Positions 44,320-53,968 of a DNA stretch of 64,000 bases are shown here, in pieces; position 1 is the first letter of the stretch; each line of letters starts with the position of its first letter. Source of the DNA: Bacteroidales bacterium. Its GTDB lineage: Bacteria > Bacteroidota > Bacteroidia > Bacteroidales > UBA1402. The stretch spans positions 70,155 to 134,154 of the forward strand of contig JAFODP010000015.1 in NCBI GenBank assembly GCA_017380635.1, written 5' to 3'. The notes under the pieces are model-generated. The model was not told the origin of the DNA. It ran no database searches and saw only the letters and a list, made by a program, of their open reading frames with translations. The translations under genes and the position numbers were made by a program.

Positions 44320-46050
44320 TTATTTCACCAGTCGAGATGTGATATGACGACGGAAAATACTATCTTCACCAAAAGCATCAATTTTTTCATTGATTGCTTG
44401 AAGACGTTCAATCGGTGTGAGATTGGGTTGTTCGTCAGTTGTATCTTCTTGCAGAGTCATTGAACCGGATCCCATAACTGGAATATATTCATCCCAATGA
44501 ACGGGAACATCATAATAATTACCATTACTACAATATTTGGACACGTAATCTATGCGAGGCTCTGCACGATAGCCATAGGCACGAACCTTAACTTCGACGC
44601 TTCCATCATCCTTACGCTCTTCTGAGGTTTTAAGGATGCAATGTGTAGCACAGCTTGGATCTGCAAATTTATCCTCACCCCAGAAGTTTGCGAGAGACTC
44701 ATGTTCCCAATACGTACTCTGACGAGGCATATCGGTGCCATAGATGGCGGATACAGGACGGATTTGTTGATACATGGGAATACTGAGCAATGGTGCAAAT
44801 GCAAAGTAAATAGCTCTAAAGTTTTCACAAGTTGTTTCAAGGAACACCTGCTTTGCTTTATCGTAATTACTGCTCCAGAACATGCGTGGATTCATGTCAA
44901 GCGGAAGGTCTTGCATATGTCCGGCTGTAAGCGTATTCATCTTACGATGTTTCATGAATTGGAAGTTGTCTCCATAACCCAACTCTTTATCACGAATGAT
45001 TTTAATCATATTTTCTTGTGCCAAGGGAGTGAATAACAAGAAATATTGTTGGTTATTGTTACGGTTGGTAGTGGTGAACAGAACTTCAAACTCTTCGTTG
45101 GTAGCCATTGCAAAGTCGTTCTTAAGGTCACGAGAAAATTTCTCAATTTCTTTAAGTTTGCGTTTATAGGCACGAGAATCAACTTCTAATTTGTCATCGT
45201 TTGTATCTCTGGTAAAGTTGAGGTCGGGTGCGGCATCGTTACCATAGATTAGGCGAGTCTTTTCGTAGTATTCCGGATAGGGCTTATGAACACTAGCGCG
45301 AAGAGTTTCGCTATGATTGCGTTCGTGTCTTTTGCCTTCGGAGTCAATCTCAACTGTTTTCCATTTTACAGTTAATTCTCCTTTGTATTCTTTGGTTCCC
45401 ATTTCCATTTTTCGTGTACGTGCAATGACAAATGGATTTCCATTGATGAGACCGCTATGAGAGTAAATAACTGAACGTTCTTTGCTGAAATTTTCATCCC
45501 ATCCGTAACTATTAACAAGATCTGCTAAACGCTGGCTGGTAAAATATGGGTCAAATTCGAGACGAGGAACCGTTTGCGTCATCATACGATTGAATACGTC
45601 CCAATCGTACAGTCGGTTAAGAGGAGCCATCATATCCCAAGCTTCCTGTTCCTTGTTCTTGATGAGTGTCTCTTGTTCATTTTTTATCGACTTGTACTTC
45701 TTGATGATAGGATGTATCTTCCAAAATAATAGTACGAGCATTGATACACATCCAACAATGCACAATGTTGGGATTAACCAGCCATTTTTAAAGCCATCAG
45801 CAATGCAAATGATTACACAGACTGCTGCTACAATCCACATAAAAATACATAGCGCGGTCCATAGTTTTAAGGTTTTAGCTGTTTTCTTGTTGTTTGTCTG
45901 AATGTCTTGTATTTCTACACATAAGGCCCTGTTTTCTTCAGGATTTACACCAGAAGCGGAGGTCAGTTCCTCAAATGTTTTTTCTGCAATTTCGCGAAAT
46001 TTTTCTTTATATGCCTGGAATTGTTCCAAGGGACTTAAAATATCTTCCAT
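44320..46050 (-). CDS. Two-TM protein of unknown function, partner of LemA
   Basis: A 576-residue protein I do not recognise as a named family. Residues 62-84 and 91-110 are two membrane helices close together, after an N-terminal coiled-coil-like cytoplasmic segment (FQAYKEKFREIAEKTFEEL). The rest, about 120-576, is soluble, with charged stretches (RKMEMGTKEYKGELTVKWK). DUF3137-type proteins sit next to lemA in some Mollicutes, and this could be a distant relative, but I cannot verify that. It starts 23 bases after the lemA stop on the same strand. Base composition is AT-richer than the flanking PUL and two-component genes, consistent with acquisition. Nothing catalytic is apparent. Confidence 0.6.
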   Translation of the reverse strand: MEDILSPLEQFQAYKEKFREIAEKTFEELTSASGVNPEENRALCVEIQDIQTNNKKTAKTLKLWTALCIFMWIVAAVCVIICIADGFKNGWLIPTLCIVGCVSMLVLLFWKIHPIIKKYKSIKNEQETLIKNKEQEAWDMMAPLNRLYDWDVFNRMMTQTVPRLEFDPYFTSQRLADLVNSYGWDENFSKERSVIYSHSGLINGNPFVIARTRKMEMGTKEYKGELTVKWKTVEIDSEGKRHERNHSETLRASVHKPYPEYYEKTRLIYGNDAAPDLNFTRDTNDDKLEVDSRAYKRKLKEIEKFSRDLKNDFAMATNEEFEVLFTTTNRNNNQQYFLLFTPLAQENMIKIIRDKELGYGDNFQFMKHRKMNTLTAGHMQDLPLDMNPRMFWSSNYDKAKQVFLETTCENFRAIYFAFAPLLSIPMYQQIRPVSAIYGTDMPRQSTYWEHESLANFWGEDKFADPSCATHCILKTSEERKDDGSVEVKVRAYGYRAEPRIDYVSKYCSNGNYYDVPVHWDEYIPVMGSGSMTLQEDTTDEQPNLTPIERLQAINEKIDAFGEDSIFRRHITSRLVK

Positions 46051-46073
46051 AACTCTATCAAATTTAGGGGCGA

Positions 46074-46799
46074 TTAAAAGAAATTACTTCTGGCTCGTTG
46101 TTTTGTCTCTGCTGAGGCAATGAATGGAATGCGGGTGGTGTATCGCTGTTTAGCAGCCACGATTTGTTTTGCGGGCCAATCGAATATGTCTCGGTTCCAC
46201 TGATTTACACGATTGTTATAAACCGTACGAGCTGCTGTTATTTCGCGTTGGAGATAACTGTTCTGCTGTATGGCATCTGCAATTCCTTGATGAGATTTTA
46301 ATTCCGGATAAGCTTCTACCTGCGGAAATAAACGTCCAGCCAATGAATCAACTTGAGAAGACATCGTATTTCGATCTTCACCTTGTTGTATACCGCTGCG
46401 AAGTCCTGCAACGCTTTTCATCACATCTTTGTCAAGTTCAATTGCACGATTAATCAATGATGCAAGATTCTCGAGAATAACTACACGTTGTTCGATGTAG
46501 TTGTCAATAGTCGAAGCATCGGCATTTATCCTTTGTTCAAGTTGTTGGAGGTAGTTCTCTGCCTTCATTTTGATATAAAGCCAGATAAGTCCGGGTACAA
46601 TACCGGCTGCTGCAATGAACCAAGTTTCTCCGGTTAGCCAAGGGATGAGAACTGCAATTGCGATAGGAACCACCCATAAACAAATTTCAAAGATAGTGGT
46701 CCCTACACCCACTGTTACAGGTAGTTGTTTGTCAATGACATTGATGTCATGACCTGCGGCGTTAACAGGGCCTGTTTTTTCGTCTAATAAATTAGCCAT
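46074..46799 (-). CDS. LemA family membrane protein
   Basis: A 241-residue protein. Two adjacent helices at about 37-75 (WVVPIAIAVLIPWL, then WFIAAAGIVPGLIWLY) are followed by the LemA core of long antiparallel helices: YIEQRVVILENLASLINRAIELDK, QVEAYPELKSHQGIADAI and ITAARTVYNNRVNQWNRDI. The core ends with a KQR-type basic tail. LemA family members have an extracytoplasmic helical bundle and unclear function. The N-terminus here carries an extra hydrophobic pair not always present in LemA. It is in an operon with the 576-residue gene, preceded by a hairpin at 46815-46837 and a structured RNA. Confidence 0.85.
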   Translation of the reverse strand: MANLLDEKTGPVNAAGHDINVIDKQLPVTVGVGTTIFEICLWVVPIAIAVLIPWLTGETWFIAAAGIVPGLIWLYIKMKAENYLQQLEQRINADASTIDNYIEQRVVILENLASLINRAIELDKDVMKSVAGLRSGIQQGEDRNTMSSQVDSLAGRLFPQVEAYPELKSHQGIADAIQQNSYLQREITAARTVYNNRVNQWNRDIFDWPAKQIVAAKQRYTTRIPFIASAETKQRARSNFF

Positions 46800-46814
46800 A
46801 ATAATACATTTATT

Positions 46815-46837
46815 CCGGTATCAGTCCCCACTACCGG
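46815..46837 (-). other. Hairpin just upstream of lemA
   Basis: CCGGTA (46815-46820) and TACCGG (46832-46837) are perfect inverted repeats with an 11-base loop, ending 16 bases before the lemA start. It could be a 5' leader structure or a weak terminator for the RNA upstream. Confidence 0.5.
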
Positions 46838-46842
46838 AGTTG

Positions 46843-47003
46843 ATAAAGAAAGCGTGGGACTATATGCCCACGTCTTAATGTACAGGCCCTGAGAAAACCT
46901 TTGGAAACAGATGTAGGAATAACAGCCCCACGCAAACACGTGGAGACCATTATGACACTTCTCTTGTTTCCATTGTTTGTGAAGTTTCTCAGGCTTCGTA
47001 CAT
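46843..47003 (-). ncRNA. Candidate 6S-like structured RNA upstream of lemA
   Basis: On the minus strand nested stems form a long rod: 47002-46998 with 46883-46879, CCTGAGAAA (46993-46985) with TTTCTCAGG, GGAAACA (46971-46965) with TGTTTCC, and a terminal hairpin CCACG...CGTGG (46943-46928). The two innermost stems are separated by a large central bubble of about 16-21 bases per side, the architecture of 6S RNA. A 6-bp hairpin (46872-46853) with CTTTCTTT then ends it. A TATCTTG box precedes the 5' end. A 65-codon frame over it is not convincing as a gene. It could also be another Bacteroidales small RNA. Confidence 0.5.
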
Positions 47004-47175
47004 ACAAGATAAGAGCATAACGCCTCAATATTTTCGAATGTCTTGGAATGTATGCGTCATTCCAAGTGCAATGATAAGCAAAAAATATGAAAATAAATTT
47101 ACATTAGGTAATATATTTAAATAATTAAGAACATCATCATATAGGTTTGCATATGTCCGTCTATGAAAATAATGA

Positions 47176-47209
47176 CTGGCTAAAAAGTCAAATTTAACTC
47201 TTTAGCCAG
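47176..47209 (-). terminator. Terminator of the PUL transcript
   Basis: CTGGCTAAA and TTTAGCCAG (9 bp) with a 16-base loop lie 51 bases beyond the susD stop. The minus strand continues with a T-rich tail (TCATTATTTTC). Confidence 0.7.
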
Positions 47210-47259
47210 CCTTATGTGTAGATGCACCTATCAAAAGAATTGGTGGCAGTCTTTGTATA

Positions 47260-49044
47260 TTACTCTGGATCAATGGCTTTCAAGTCCCATTTAACCCAGT
47301 ATTCGCCGTTCAGGATGGCGGAGCGAACCTTTTCGTAGTAGGGCGTTCCTTTGTATTTGTCGGCAATGCGATCTACCACGAATTCGGCGCCGTAACGTTC
47401 GGCCATGCGGCAAACGTAAGCGTAAGAACGTCCTTCGCCGGCATATTCGGCCAAAGCTTCGTCCATGATGAGCAAGTCGTATTCTTTCATACGTTCTGCT
47501 TCGTTGAATTCTTGGCCTTTGCTATTGTAGAAGGGGCCGCTGCCATCAGAAGTCTTGTCTACGGGATTCAGTTTGCGAACAGGAAAATCGCGCAAGCTGC
47601 CATATACGCAAGAAGCTACACCGATGTCGCCATAACCGCCCGAAGGACAGAACCAGGTGCTGTATTTCGGACTCCAGTAAGTAGGCAAAATCTTGTCGGC
47701 AAATTCGTTGGTGACACCTTCGTTCATAATCACTTCTGCCTGATGCCAGTTGCCCAGATGGTTTTCTGCTTCGGCCAAATAGAAATGGTAGTCGTGACCG
47801 CGGAACAAAGGAATAACGGGATGGATTTCCACGATGCGGTTGCGCAGCCATTCGCCACGATGATAATAATACTTCACGAAAGCTGTATCGCCGTCGATAA
47901 TGTCGATGTTGTTGCGCTGAACGATGCTTCGCAAGTCGGAACCATTGTATTTGCCGATGGCGAAATCGGAAGGACGCAAGTAATACTTACCGGGCGTGCG
48001 CGGACAGAAATACTCGACGATGCGGTTGCGCTGGTTGTGTTCGTAATCGTACATGATGCCGGTCACCACCTGATAGAAATTGGTGAAGTTGCTGGCATTG
48101 TAGAGTTCGTTAAAGAAAGTACGATAATATTCGGTGGCATAGAGGTTGTCGGCACCGGTGCGGATAGGAATGTTGCAAGCAAAGCGCCAGTCGTCGTAGG
48201 CAACTTCCAAACCATCGTTGATGCTACCATTCTGCACCTTATACAAATAGCCGATTACTTCGTCTCTCACCCAAAGATAATCTTCGGGATTACCGCGCCA
48301 CAAGAGCAATTCGCAGCGCAGCGAGAGCCATTCGGGAATCATGTATTGCCAACAGTCGTAGTCGGTGGTTACTTCGGCATCGTTCAGCCAAGAAGCCCAA
48401 TCCATTTCCAATTTAGAGGAGATGGTCTGATCTTTGTAAAGCTTCAATCCATTGTCGAGCAGGTTCAAGCATTTTTCTACCAAACTGCGCATATCGGGGC
48501 AGTAGGTGAAGATTTCGCTATTGTTCAGGTCGATTTTTTCTTCCAGCGGATCGTCAAACCAAACGGCTTGTCCGTAGATGCTACCCAATTTCAGGTAAGC
48601 CCACACTTTCAAACGAATCGTGCTGCTTATCAAAGCGTTGAAGTGCGTGATGGCATTGTTGTCCATTTCGTTTCCAACACTTTCACGGTATTGCTTCATT
48701 TTGTCGATAAAGTCGTTACAGGCGATAACCACGGCATAGTAAGGCGCCGGATCGGCGTAGCTGTTGCCATCGGTGGCTTCGTAGTGGTAAATTTTCTGCA
48801 AATCCAGCGGCGCATTGGATGTGGTCTGGAAATAGTCGCCACGCGTGTCGGTCAGAATGATGGAATGGTCGGCGGCCTCTTGCATGCGCGTCATGATGCC
48901 CAAGAAACCTTTGTACATTTCATCGTCTTGTCCGATGTAATCTTCACGATTGATGATATCGTCGGGATCGGTCAGAAACATGTCGCGGCACGAAGTGCAG
49001 AGCAGCAGACAGCTCAAAACCATCAATAATATTTTCTTATTCAT
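47260..49044 (-). CDS. SusD/RagB-like outer-membrane glycan-binding lipoprotein
   Basis: A 594-residue SusD-family lipoprotein with lipobox LLLCTSC followed by RDMF. It shows the SusD start (LTDPDDIINREDY), helical TPR-like parts around LKVWAYLKLGSIYGQAVWFDDPLEEK and the SusD C-terminal region (HDYHFYLAEAENHLGNWHQAEVIMNEGV). It caps the SusC at 49063, 18 bases upstream, to capture oligosaccharide and pass it to the transporter. Last gene of the PUL before the terminator at 47176. The exact glycan is inferred from neighbouring pectin enzymes. Confidence 0.9.
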   Translation of the reverse strand: MNKKILLMVLSCLLLCTSCRDMFLTDPDDIINREDYIGQDDEMYKGFLGIMTRMQEAADHSIILTDTRGDYFQTTSNAPLDLQKIYHYEATDGNSYADPAPYYAVVIACNDFIDKMKQYRESVGNEMDNNAITHFNALISSTIRLKVWAYLKLGSIYGQAVWFDDPLEEKIDLNNSEIFTYCPDMRSLVEKCLNLLDNGLKLYKDQTISSKLEMDWASWLNDAEVTTDYDCWQYMIPEWLSLRCELLLWRGNPEDYLWVRDEVIGYLYKVQNGSINDGLEVAYDDWRFACNIPIRTGADNLYATEYYRTFFNELYNASNFTNFYQVVTGIMYDYEHNQRNRIVEYFCPRTPGKYYLRPSDFAIGKYNGSDLRSIVQRNNIDIIDGDTAFVKYYYHRGEWLRNRIVEIHPVIPLFRGHDYHFYLAEAENHLGNWHQAEVIMNEGVTNEFADKILPTYWSPKYSTWFCPSGGYGDIGVASCVYGSLRDFPVRKLNPVDKTSDGSGPFYNSKGQEFNEAERMKEYDLLIMDEALAEYAGEGRSYAYVCRMAERYGAEFVVDRIADKYKGTPYYEKVRSAILNGEYWVKWDLKAIDPE

Positions 49045-49062
49045 AATAGAGGTATGATTGGG

Positions 49063-52000
49063 TTAGAAGTTCAAGTTAAAACCTATCTTGATGCTACGCG
49101 GGTTGGGCACTTTGGCATAGTCGATGCCGTAGAGGAAATCGTTGTAGCTGTAAGACAATTCCGGATCGTTGCCCAAATAATGGCTCCAGGTGAAAAGATT
49201 TTCTCCCGAGATCCAAATGTTGCCGGAACGGATGAAATCGGCCTTGGGCATATCGATGGCATAATTCAGCGTAAGGCTTCCCAACTTGGCGTAAGTGGCG
49301 TCTTCCAACCAACGGTCGGAGAAGATATTGTTGCCATTGGGGTCGCCATAAACGGCGCGAGGCATTGAGGTCTGTTGGCCTTCCATTTGCCAGCGATTCA
49401 GCACGGCGGTAGATTGGTTGTGGAAATTTTCCATCGATTCCAACTGACGACGCACGGCGTTGTAGATTTTGCCGCCGATGCTGTAGTTCACTTGAGCCGA
49501 CAAACTCAGCTTACCAAAACGCAGGGTGCTGAACACCGAACCGAAATAATCGGGACGCGAACTTCCCAGCAACACTTTGTCTTGTTCGTTGATGACATTG
49601 TCTTGATTGTGTGTATTGACAAATTTTACGTCACCGGCTTGGTAGCGCGTGTTATACACCGATGTGAGTCCGGCCTGAGCGGCTTCTTCAGCGTTTTGAT
49701 AAATGCCATCGGTCTTGTATCCGTAGAATTGATAAGGTTCCTGGCCCACTTTCATCTTCACGATGGCGTCTTCATTTTTGCTGATGCCGTTGAAAGTGAT
49801 ATCCATTTCGTCTTGTTCACCCAAATCTTTTACCACGCTCTTGTTGAAGGTGATGTTGCCGCCCAAAGTCCATCCGAAGTTTTTGCTTTCCACGATGGCC
49901 GTACGCAAATTGGCCGTAAAGCCCTTGGTGGTGATGGCTGCCGCGTTGGCAAAATAATTGTCGGAGGCGTAGATGCTTGAGATATCTTGCGGGATAATCA
50001 AGTCGTAAGCATCCTGCACGAAGCCTTCCAAGCCCACTTGCAGACGATGTCCGAACAAGCTGCTGTTCACGGCCAACTGATATTGATTCTGCTTTTCGGG
50101 TTCCAGCAAAGTGTTGGGAATATCGCTACGGATGATGGCACCCAAAGAGAAGAAATTGGCGCTATGATAATAATTCTTGGCATAGTTGCTCGAGAATCGG
50201 CTGTTGCCTGTTTTGGAAGCACTTACGCTCAGGTCGAGTTGGTTTACCCAAGCGGGCATCATCGCCATGTTTGCAGCCATGTAGGTTATTTTGGCAGCGG
50301 GGTAGAGATAATACAAAGGCGCCGAGTTGCCACTTACAGAACTACCGTCGAGGCTGGCAGTCAGATCCAGCGCAAGCAGACGTTTCCAGGTATATTGGGC
50401 TTGCAGATAATAGTTGGCCCACACCCATTCGTTGATGTAGCCGTCGGTGTATTCTTCGTCGGTGGTTTTGTCCAAAGTAGAGTAGTAGTCGTTGGCCGTG
50501 TTGTAACCGGTGGAAATGTCGTACTCGTGCGAAGTGGTCATGATACGGGCACCCATGTTGGCCACCACTTCGTGTATGTCGTCGAAATTGTTGTGGTAGT
50601 TGGCATTGGCAGAGAAGTAGTTGTTGCGGCTTTCGGCAATGGCCATGCGTACCGTGTTGCGACCAATACCATAATACTGCGGATAAATGGCTTGGTTATC
50701 GACACCGGGAATGAACAGGCTTTCTTCCACATAGCGATACTGGCGATTGTAGGTTCCGGTCAGTTTCAAGTGGTCGGTGGCCTGATAGTTGATACCCAGC
50801 AGCACGTTCACGTCGTAAATCTTGTCGTCGGCATGCAAGGTGTTCACAATGGCCGTCGGGTTGCTGACGTTTTCGTAGGGGAAAGTGGGTCGCTCGTTGA
50901 CGTTGGCAAAGTTGTAGGTGGCGTAACGGCTTGTCAGGCTACCATCGGTGCCGGCGTGGAAAGGATTCAGAACGGGCATGTTGCTCCATGCAGCCAGCAT
51001 AGGATTGGTTTCCTGGCTCATACCTTGTTCCTGCAATTTGCTGCGCATGTAAGACAAACCAACAGAGGTGAAGATATCCACCTTACGGCTCACCATGACA
51101 TTCGAGTTCAGCAAGGTATGATAACGTTCGTTACTGGTGCCTTTGATGATACCGCCGTCGGACGAATAACCAACGCTCATGTTGTACTTGGCAATTTCGT
51201 CACCACCTTCTACGCGGAACACATTGTTGGTGGTGGGGGCATTGCGGTAAATTTCGTCTTGCCAGCGCGTGTCGTTGTTGAAAATGTAGGCCGTAGGATA
51301 ATTGACGCCGTTCTGCAAGAAAGGATAATCGCTCAGCAACTGACCCATACGATCGTAGCGAGTCATACCGATTTCGCGCAAATAATTCTTGTATTCGTTG
51401 GCATCCAAACTTTCTACTGTGCGGCCCACTTGCTTGACGCCATATTGTCCGGAGAAGGAGATACGCGTATCGAGGTTATCGCTGGTGGCCTGTTCGGTTT
51501 CGATAAGCAATACGCCGTTAGAACCCAACGATCCATAGGCTGCAGCGTCGGCGCCGGTAAGCAGGGTGATATTGCGGATATCGTCGATGTTCAGCGAACT
51601 GAAAAGGCTGCGGCTGTAGGCATTGATGGCCGAAGAAACTTCCTGATTCATCATGTAAGGCACACCATTCAATACAATCAGCGGCGTGTTTTCGGCATAC
51701 ATAGAGTGAATGCCGCCTGCATTCAGGTAAGCGCCTTCGCCGGGCATACCGCTCTTGCTCACCACTTGCAGGCCGGGAACGTTGCCCTTCAAAGCTTGAT
51801 CTATGCTCATGGCTTGACGCATGTCTTTCTTGTTGAGCGAAGATTCGGCGCTGTATTTTTCCCAACTTTCGGGAATCATCACGATAGTAATTTCCTTGCT
51901 GGCCTCATTCACGGGGATTTCCACCGGATAATAACCATCGCAGGTGATGCTTACCAAAGCGTAGCCATCTTTCAATGACAAAGTAAAATAACCATTTTCA

Positions 52001-52158
52001 TCGCTGATGGCGGCTTTTTCTGCCTTAGGAGAAACCACCATGGCACCCTTCAGAGCCTCTTTCTGCGTATTCACCAGACGAGCCTTGAATTCATAGCCTT
52101 GGGCCCAAGTGCTCAGGCAGACAGAGATGATAAGGATAAAGCTATATATCTTTTTCAT
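49063..52158 (-). CDS. SusC/RagA-like TonB-dependent transporter (PUL pair 1)
   Basis: A 1031-residue outer-membrane importer. The signal peptide ends STWAQ. An N-terminal carboxypeptidase-regulatory-like domain follows (RLVNTQKEALKGAMVV), then the TonB plug with DQALKGNVPGLQVVSKSG and PLIVLNGVPYMMN, then the 22-strand barrel ending IKIGFNLNF with the terminal aromatic. It is divergent from the second SusC in this PUL: the plug region reads more loosely, and the typical SVDEALQGRVAGV is altered to SIDQALKGNVPGL. It pairs with SusD at 47260. The two preceding Fas1 genes end within bases of its start and are co-transcribed. Confidence 0.9.
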   Translation of the reverse strand: MKKIYSFILIISVCLSTWAQGYEFKARLVNTQKEALKGAMVVSPKAEKAAISDENGYFTLSLKDGYALVSITCDGYYPVEIPVNEASKEITIVMIPESWEKYSAESSLNKKDMRQAMSIDQALKGNVPGLQVVSKSGMPGEGAYLNAGGIHSMYAENTPLIVLNGVPYMMNQEVSSAINAYSRSLFSSLNIDDIRNITLLTGADAAAYGSLGSNGVLLIETEQATSDNLDTRISFSGQYGVKQVGRTVESLDANEYKNYLREIGMTRYDRMGQLLSDYPFLQNGVNYPTAYIFNNDTRWQDEIYRNAPTTNNVFRVEGGDEIAKYNMSVGYSSDGGIIKGTSNERYHTLLNSNVMVSRKVDIFTSVGLSYMRSKLQEQGMSQETNPMLAAWSNMPVLNPFHAGTDGSLTSRYATYNFANVNERPTFPYENVSNPTAIVNTLHADDKIYDVNVLLGINYQATDHLKLTGTYNRQYRYVEESLFIPGVDNQAIYPQYYGIGRNTVRMAIAESRNNYFSANANYHNNFDDIHEVVANMGARIMTTSHEYDISTGYNTANDYYSTLDKTTDEEYTDGYINEWVWANYYLQAQYTWKRLLALDLTASLDGSSVSGNSAPLYYLYPAAKITYMAANMAMMPAWVNQLDLSVSASKTGNSRFSSNYAKNYYHSANFFSLGAIIRSDIPNTLLEPEKQNQYQLAVNSSLFGHRLQVGLEGFVQDAYDLIIPQDISSIYASDNYFANAAAITTKGFTANLRTAIVESKNFGWTLGGNITFNKSVVKDLGEQDEMDITFNGISKNEDAIVKMKVGQEPYQFYGYKTDGIYQNAEEAAQAGLTSVYNTRYQAGDVKFVNTHNQDNVINEQDKVLLGSSRPDYFGSVFSTLRFGKLSLSAQVNYSIGGKIYNAVRRQLESMENFHNQSTAVLNRWQMEGQQTSMPRAVYGDPNGNNIFSDRWLEDATYAKLGSLTLNYAIDMPKADFIRSGNIWISGENLFTWSHYLGNDPELSYSYNDFLYGIDYAKVPNPRSIKIGFNLNF

Positions 52159-52159
52159 A

Positions 52160-53968
52160 TCAATAATTGTTTTTAGTAGGACGTAAGCACCAATGGTACA
52201 TCATCAACTGTTTAACATTGGAGGTGTTGCGTTGTGCGTTGTAATCGTACAGACGGCTCATATCGTTGGAAGTGATGGTAATGGTGAAATTGCCTTCTTC
52301 CTTTACATTGACGATTCCCACCTGGAAACCATCGGTGTCGTAGGCTTGTGCCTTTTCGCTCAAAGACGACCAATCGTGCCAGTTGTAACCTTCGGGATAA
52401 CCGATAGACGATTCTCCGTAATTGTCCACCACCGAAACCGAACCACGGTCGAAGTGATAGTTAGAGCCTTGTGCATACATCACCATGTCTTCAATCAGCA
52501 TCGTGTCGTTGAACTGAATACTGAGTGAATATTCCAACGAGTGCTTGAATCCCATACGCAGATAATATTCACCGGCAGGAATGCAGCATTCCACAATCTG
52601 TTGGCCGCGCGGGTTGTTGGGCAAGTAAAGCAAACCATCGTAGGTGACGCTACAGGGCAGACTGTCGCGACGAGCCTCCTTGTCGGGAATGGCGGTGAGC
52701 ACGTGGTAGTACATGGTGGGCAAAGTTTCGCTCAGCGTGAAAGAACCTTGTGCATCGTTGATAATCATCGGATCGATCCAGTGCGTCCAGCGGAAATATT
52801 TGTCGTGTTGTTCGGCTGTGCTGTTGTTCCACAGTTCGTAGAAACGGCTCTTCAGACGATAAATGATGACGTTGTTGGGCACCTTCATCCAATCGATGAA
52901 ATAGAGCGTACCATTGTTGGCCTTCATCTTGTTGTCGGTGCGGACTTTCTGTACGCTGGGACGCCACATGGCTACATCGGCAGCGCTGAGCTTGTTGTTG
53001 TTTTCCGTGTCGCGCGTGAAGCCACCAACACAATCGATGTCTTTGTTTCCGCAAACTTCGGCTTCGCTCAATTCTCTATCGACAAAGCAAGCGCGTACCA
53101 ACCAGTTTTCGTACTTGGCGCGGTCGGAAGCCGTGGCCTTTCTTCCTAACCAGCGAGGCACCTTGGCCAAAGCCGTATCGATAACAGCTTTAATCAGGTC
53201 GTTGGAAGGAACGAATACGGTGTTGTTGTAGGTTTCGCTACGCATGTTCCACATTTCTTGTCCTTCTTCGGTGTAACGGTCCATCAAGGTATTTTCGGTG
53301 ACCCAACCTTTGATAGAGTCGCTGTAGATGGTATTACCCTGCGCATTAGTACCGATAGGCGTACATTTGTCAGGATCGAAGTAGGTGCGTTCGTGACGCT
53401 TGATGAGTTTTTTGAATTCAGAGTAATTGTCGTCCAAAGCCATGATGGCATCGTAAACGGAAGGCAAAACAGAGAGCATTTTCTCTTCGATTACATAGAG
53501 ATACGCATCGTCGGTCTTGATGATTTTGCTCACGGGGCAGCCGCCCAACAGGATTAATCCGTTTTCTGTTTCAACCCAAATGGTTTTTCCTTGCCAGGTG
53601 CTCAGGCCCATACCGTCCCACATGCTGCTGGGCGAACAGGCCACATCGCTGATACAGAAAGAAGCATAAGCCGTGTCGCCAGCCAAGCCGGAAGCGCTCA
53701 ACAAGTTGTTGGGATACACAATGATGCTGTAATCTTGTTCGGGATTCATCTGAGCCAGGATGCCGGCATTTCCGAGCATACGGTGCATTTCGCTATAATT
53801 GGCCTGCAGATAATCGGCCGCATTGCCTTTGTATATCAATACCTCGCCATCAACCTGCAGTTCTTGTGCCTGATAATGCTGATTCCAAGCATCTTGGCAA
53901 CTACCCAGAACGAGGCAGGCAAGTATCAATAAGCTGATATATTTGATAGTTTTCATAATTGTATTCAT
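52160..53968 (-). CDS. Fasciclin-domain-related lipoprotein
   Basis: A 602-residue lipoprotein. The signal peptide MKTIKYISLLILACL and lipobox VLGSC follow a possible earlier start at 53968 that overlaps the previous stop (TAATG); ATG 53956 is the alternative. Residues about 45-110 resemble a Fas1 start (YLQANYSEMHRMLGNAGILAQM, then DYSIIVYPNN), although less clearly than in the two other Fas1 proteins. The middle and C-terminus are beta-rich without an assigned family. Fas1 domains bind other proteins or glycans, and the gene sits between two SusC/SusD pairs, in the position where surface glycan-binding proteins usually lie. Its function is inferred. Confidence 0.7.
   Translation of the reverse strand: MNTIMKTIKYISLLILACLVLGSCQDAWNQHYQAQELQVDGEVLIYKGNAADYLQANYSEMHRMLGNAGILAQMNPEQDYSIIVYPNNLLSASGLAGDTAYASFCISDVACSPSSMWDGMGLSTWQGKTIWVETENGLILLGGCPVSKIIKTDDAYLYVIEEKMLSVLPSVYDAIMALDDNYSEFKKLIKRHERTYFDPDKCTPIGTNAQGNTIYSDSIKGWVTENTLMDRYTEEGQEMWNMRSETYNNTVFVPSNDLIKAVIDTALAKVPRWLGRKATASDRAKYENWLVRACFVDRELSEAEVCGNKDIDCVGGFTRDTENNNKLSAADVAMWRPSVQKVRTDNKMKANNGTLYFIDWMKVPNNVIIYRLKSRFYELWNNSTAEQHDKYFRWTHWIDPMIINDAQGSFTLSETLPTMYYHVLTAIPDKEARRDSLPCSVTYDGLLYLPNNPRGQQIVECCIPAGEYYLRMGFKHSLEYSLSIQFNDTMLIEDMVMYAQGSNYHFDRGSVSVVDNYGESSIGYPEGYNWHDWSSLSEKAQAYDTDGFQVGIVNVKEEGNFTITITSNDMSRLYDYNAQRNTSNVKQLMMYHWCLRPTKNNY

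Noticed and set aside
46831..47028. A 65-codon minus-strand open frame across the structured RNA
   Set aside because: It runs through all the paired stems and the terminator hairpin, has no conserved start context, and the base pairing explains the sequence better than protein coding.
46850..47040. Apparent repeated CGTGGG/CCCACG motifs that look like a CRISPR array
   Set aside because: There are only two short inverted hairpins, no direct repeats with regular spacers and no cas genes.
49987..51978. A 663-codon plus-strand frame antisense to the first SusC, and similar long frames at 47512-49029 and 58881-60518
   Set aside because: These are antisense shadows of SusC/SusD genes; they show low-complexity hydrophobic composition without domains, and the SusC and SusD assignments are secure.
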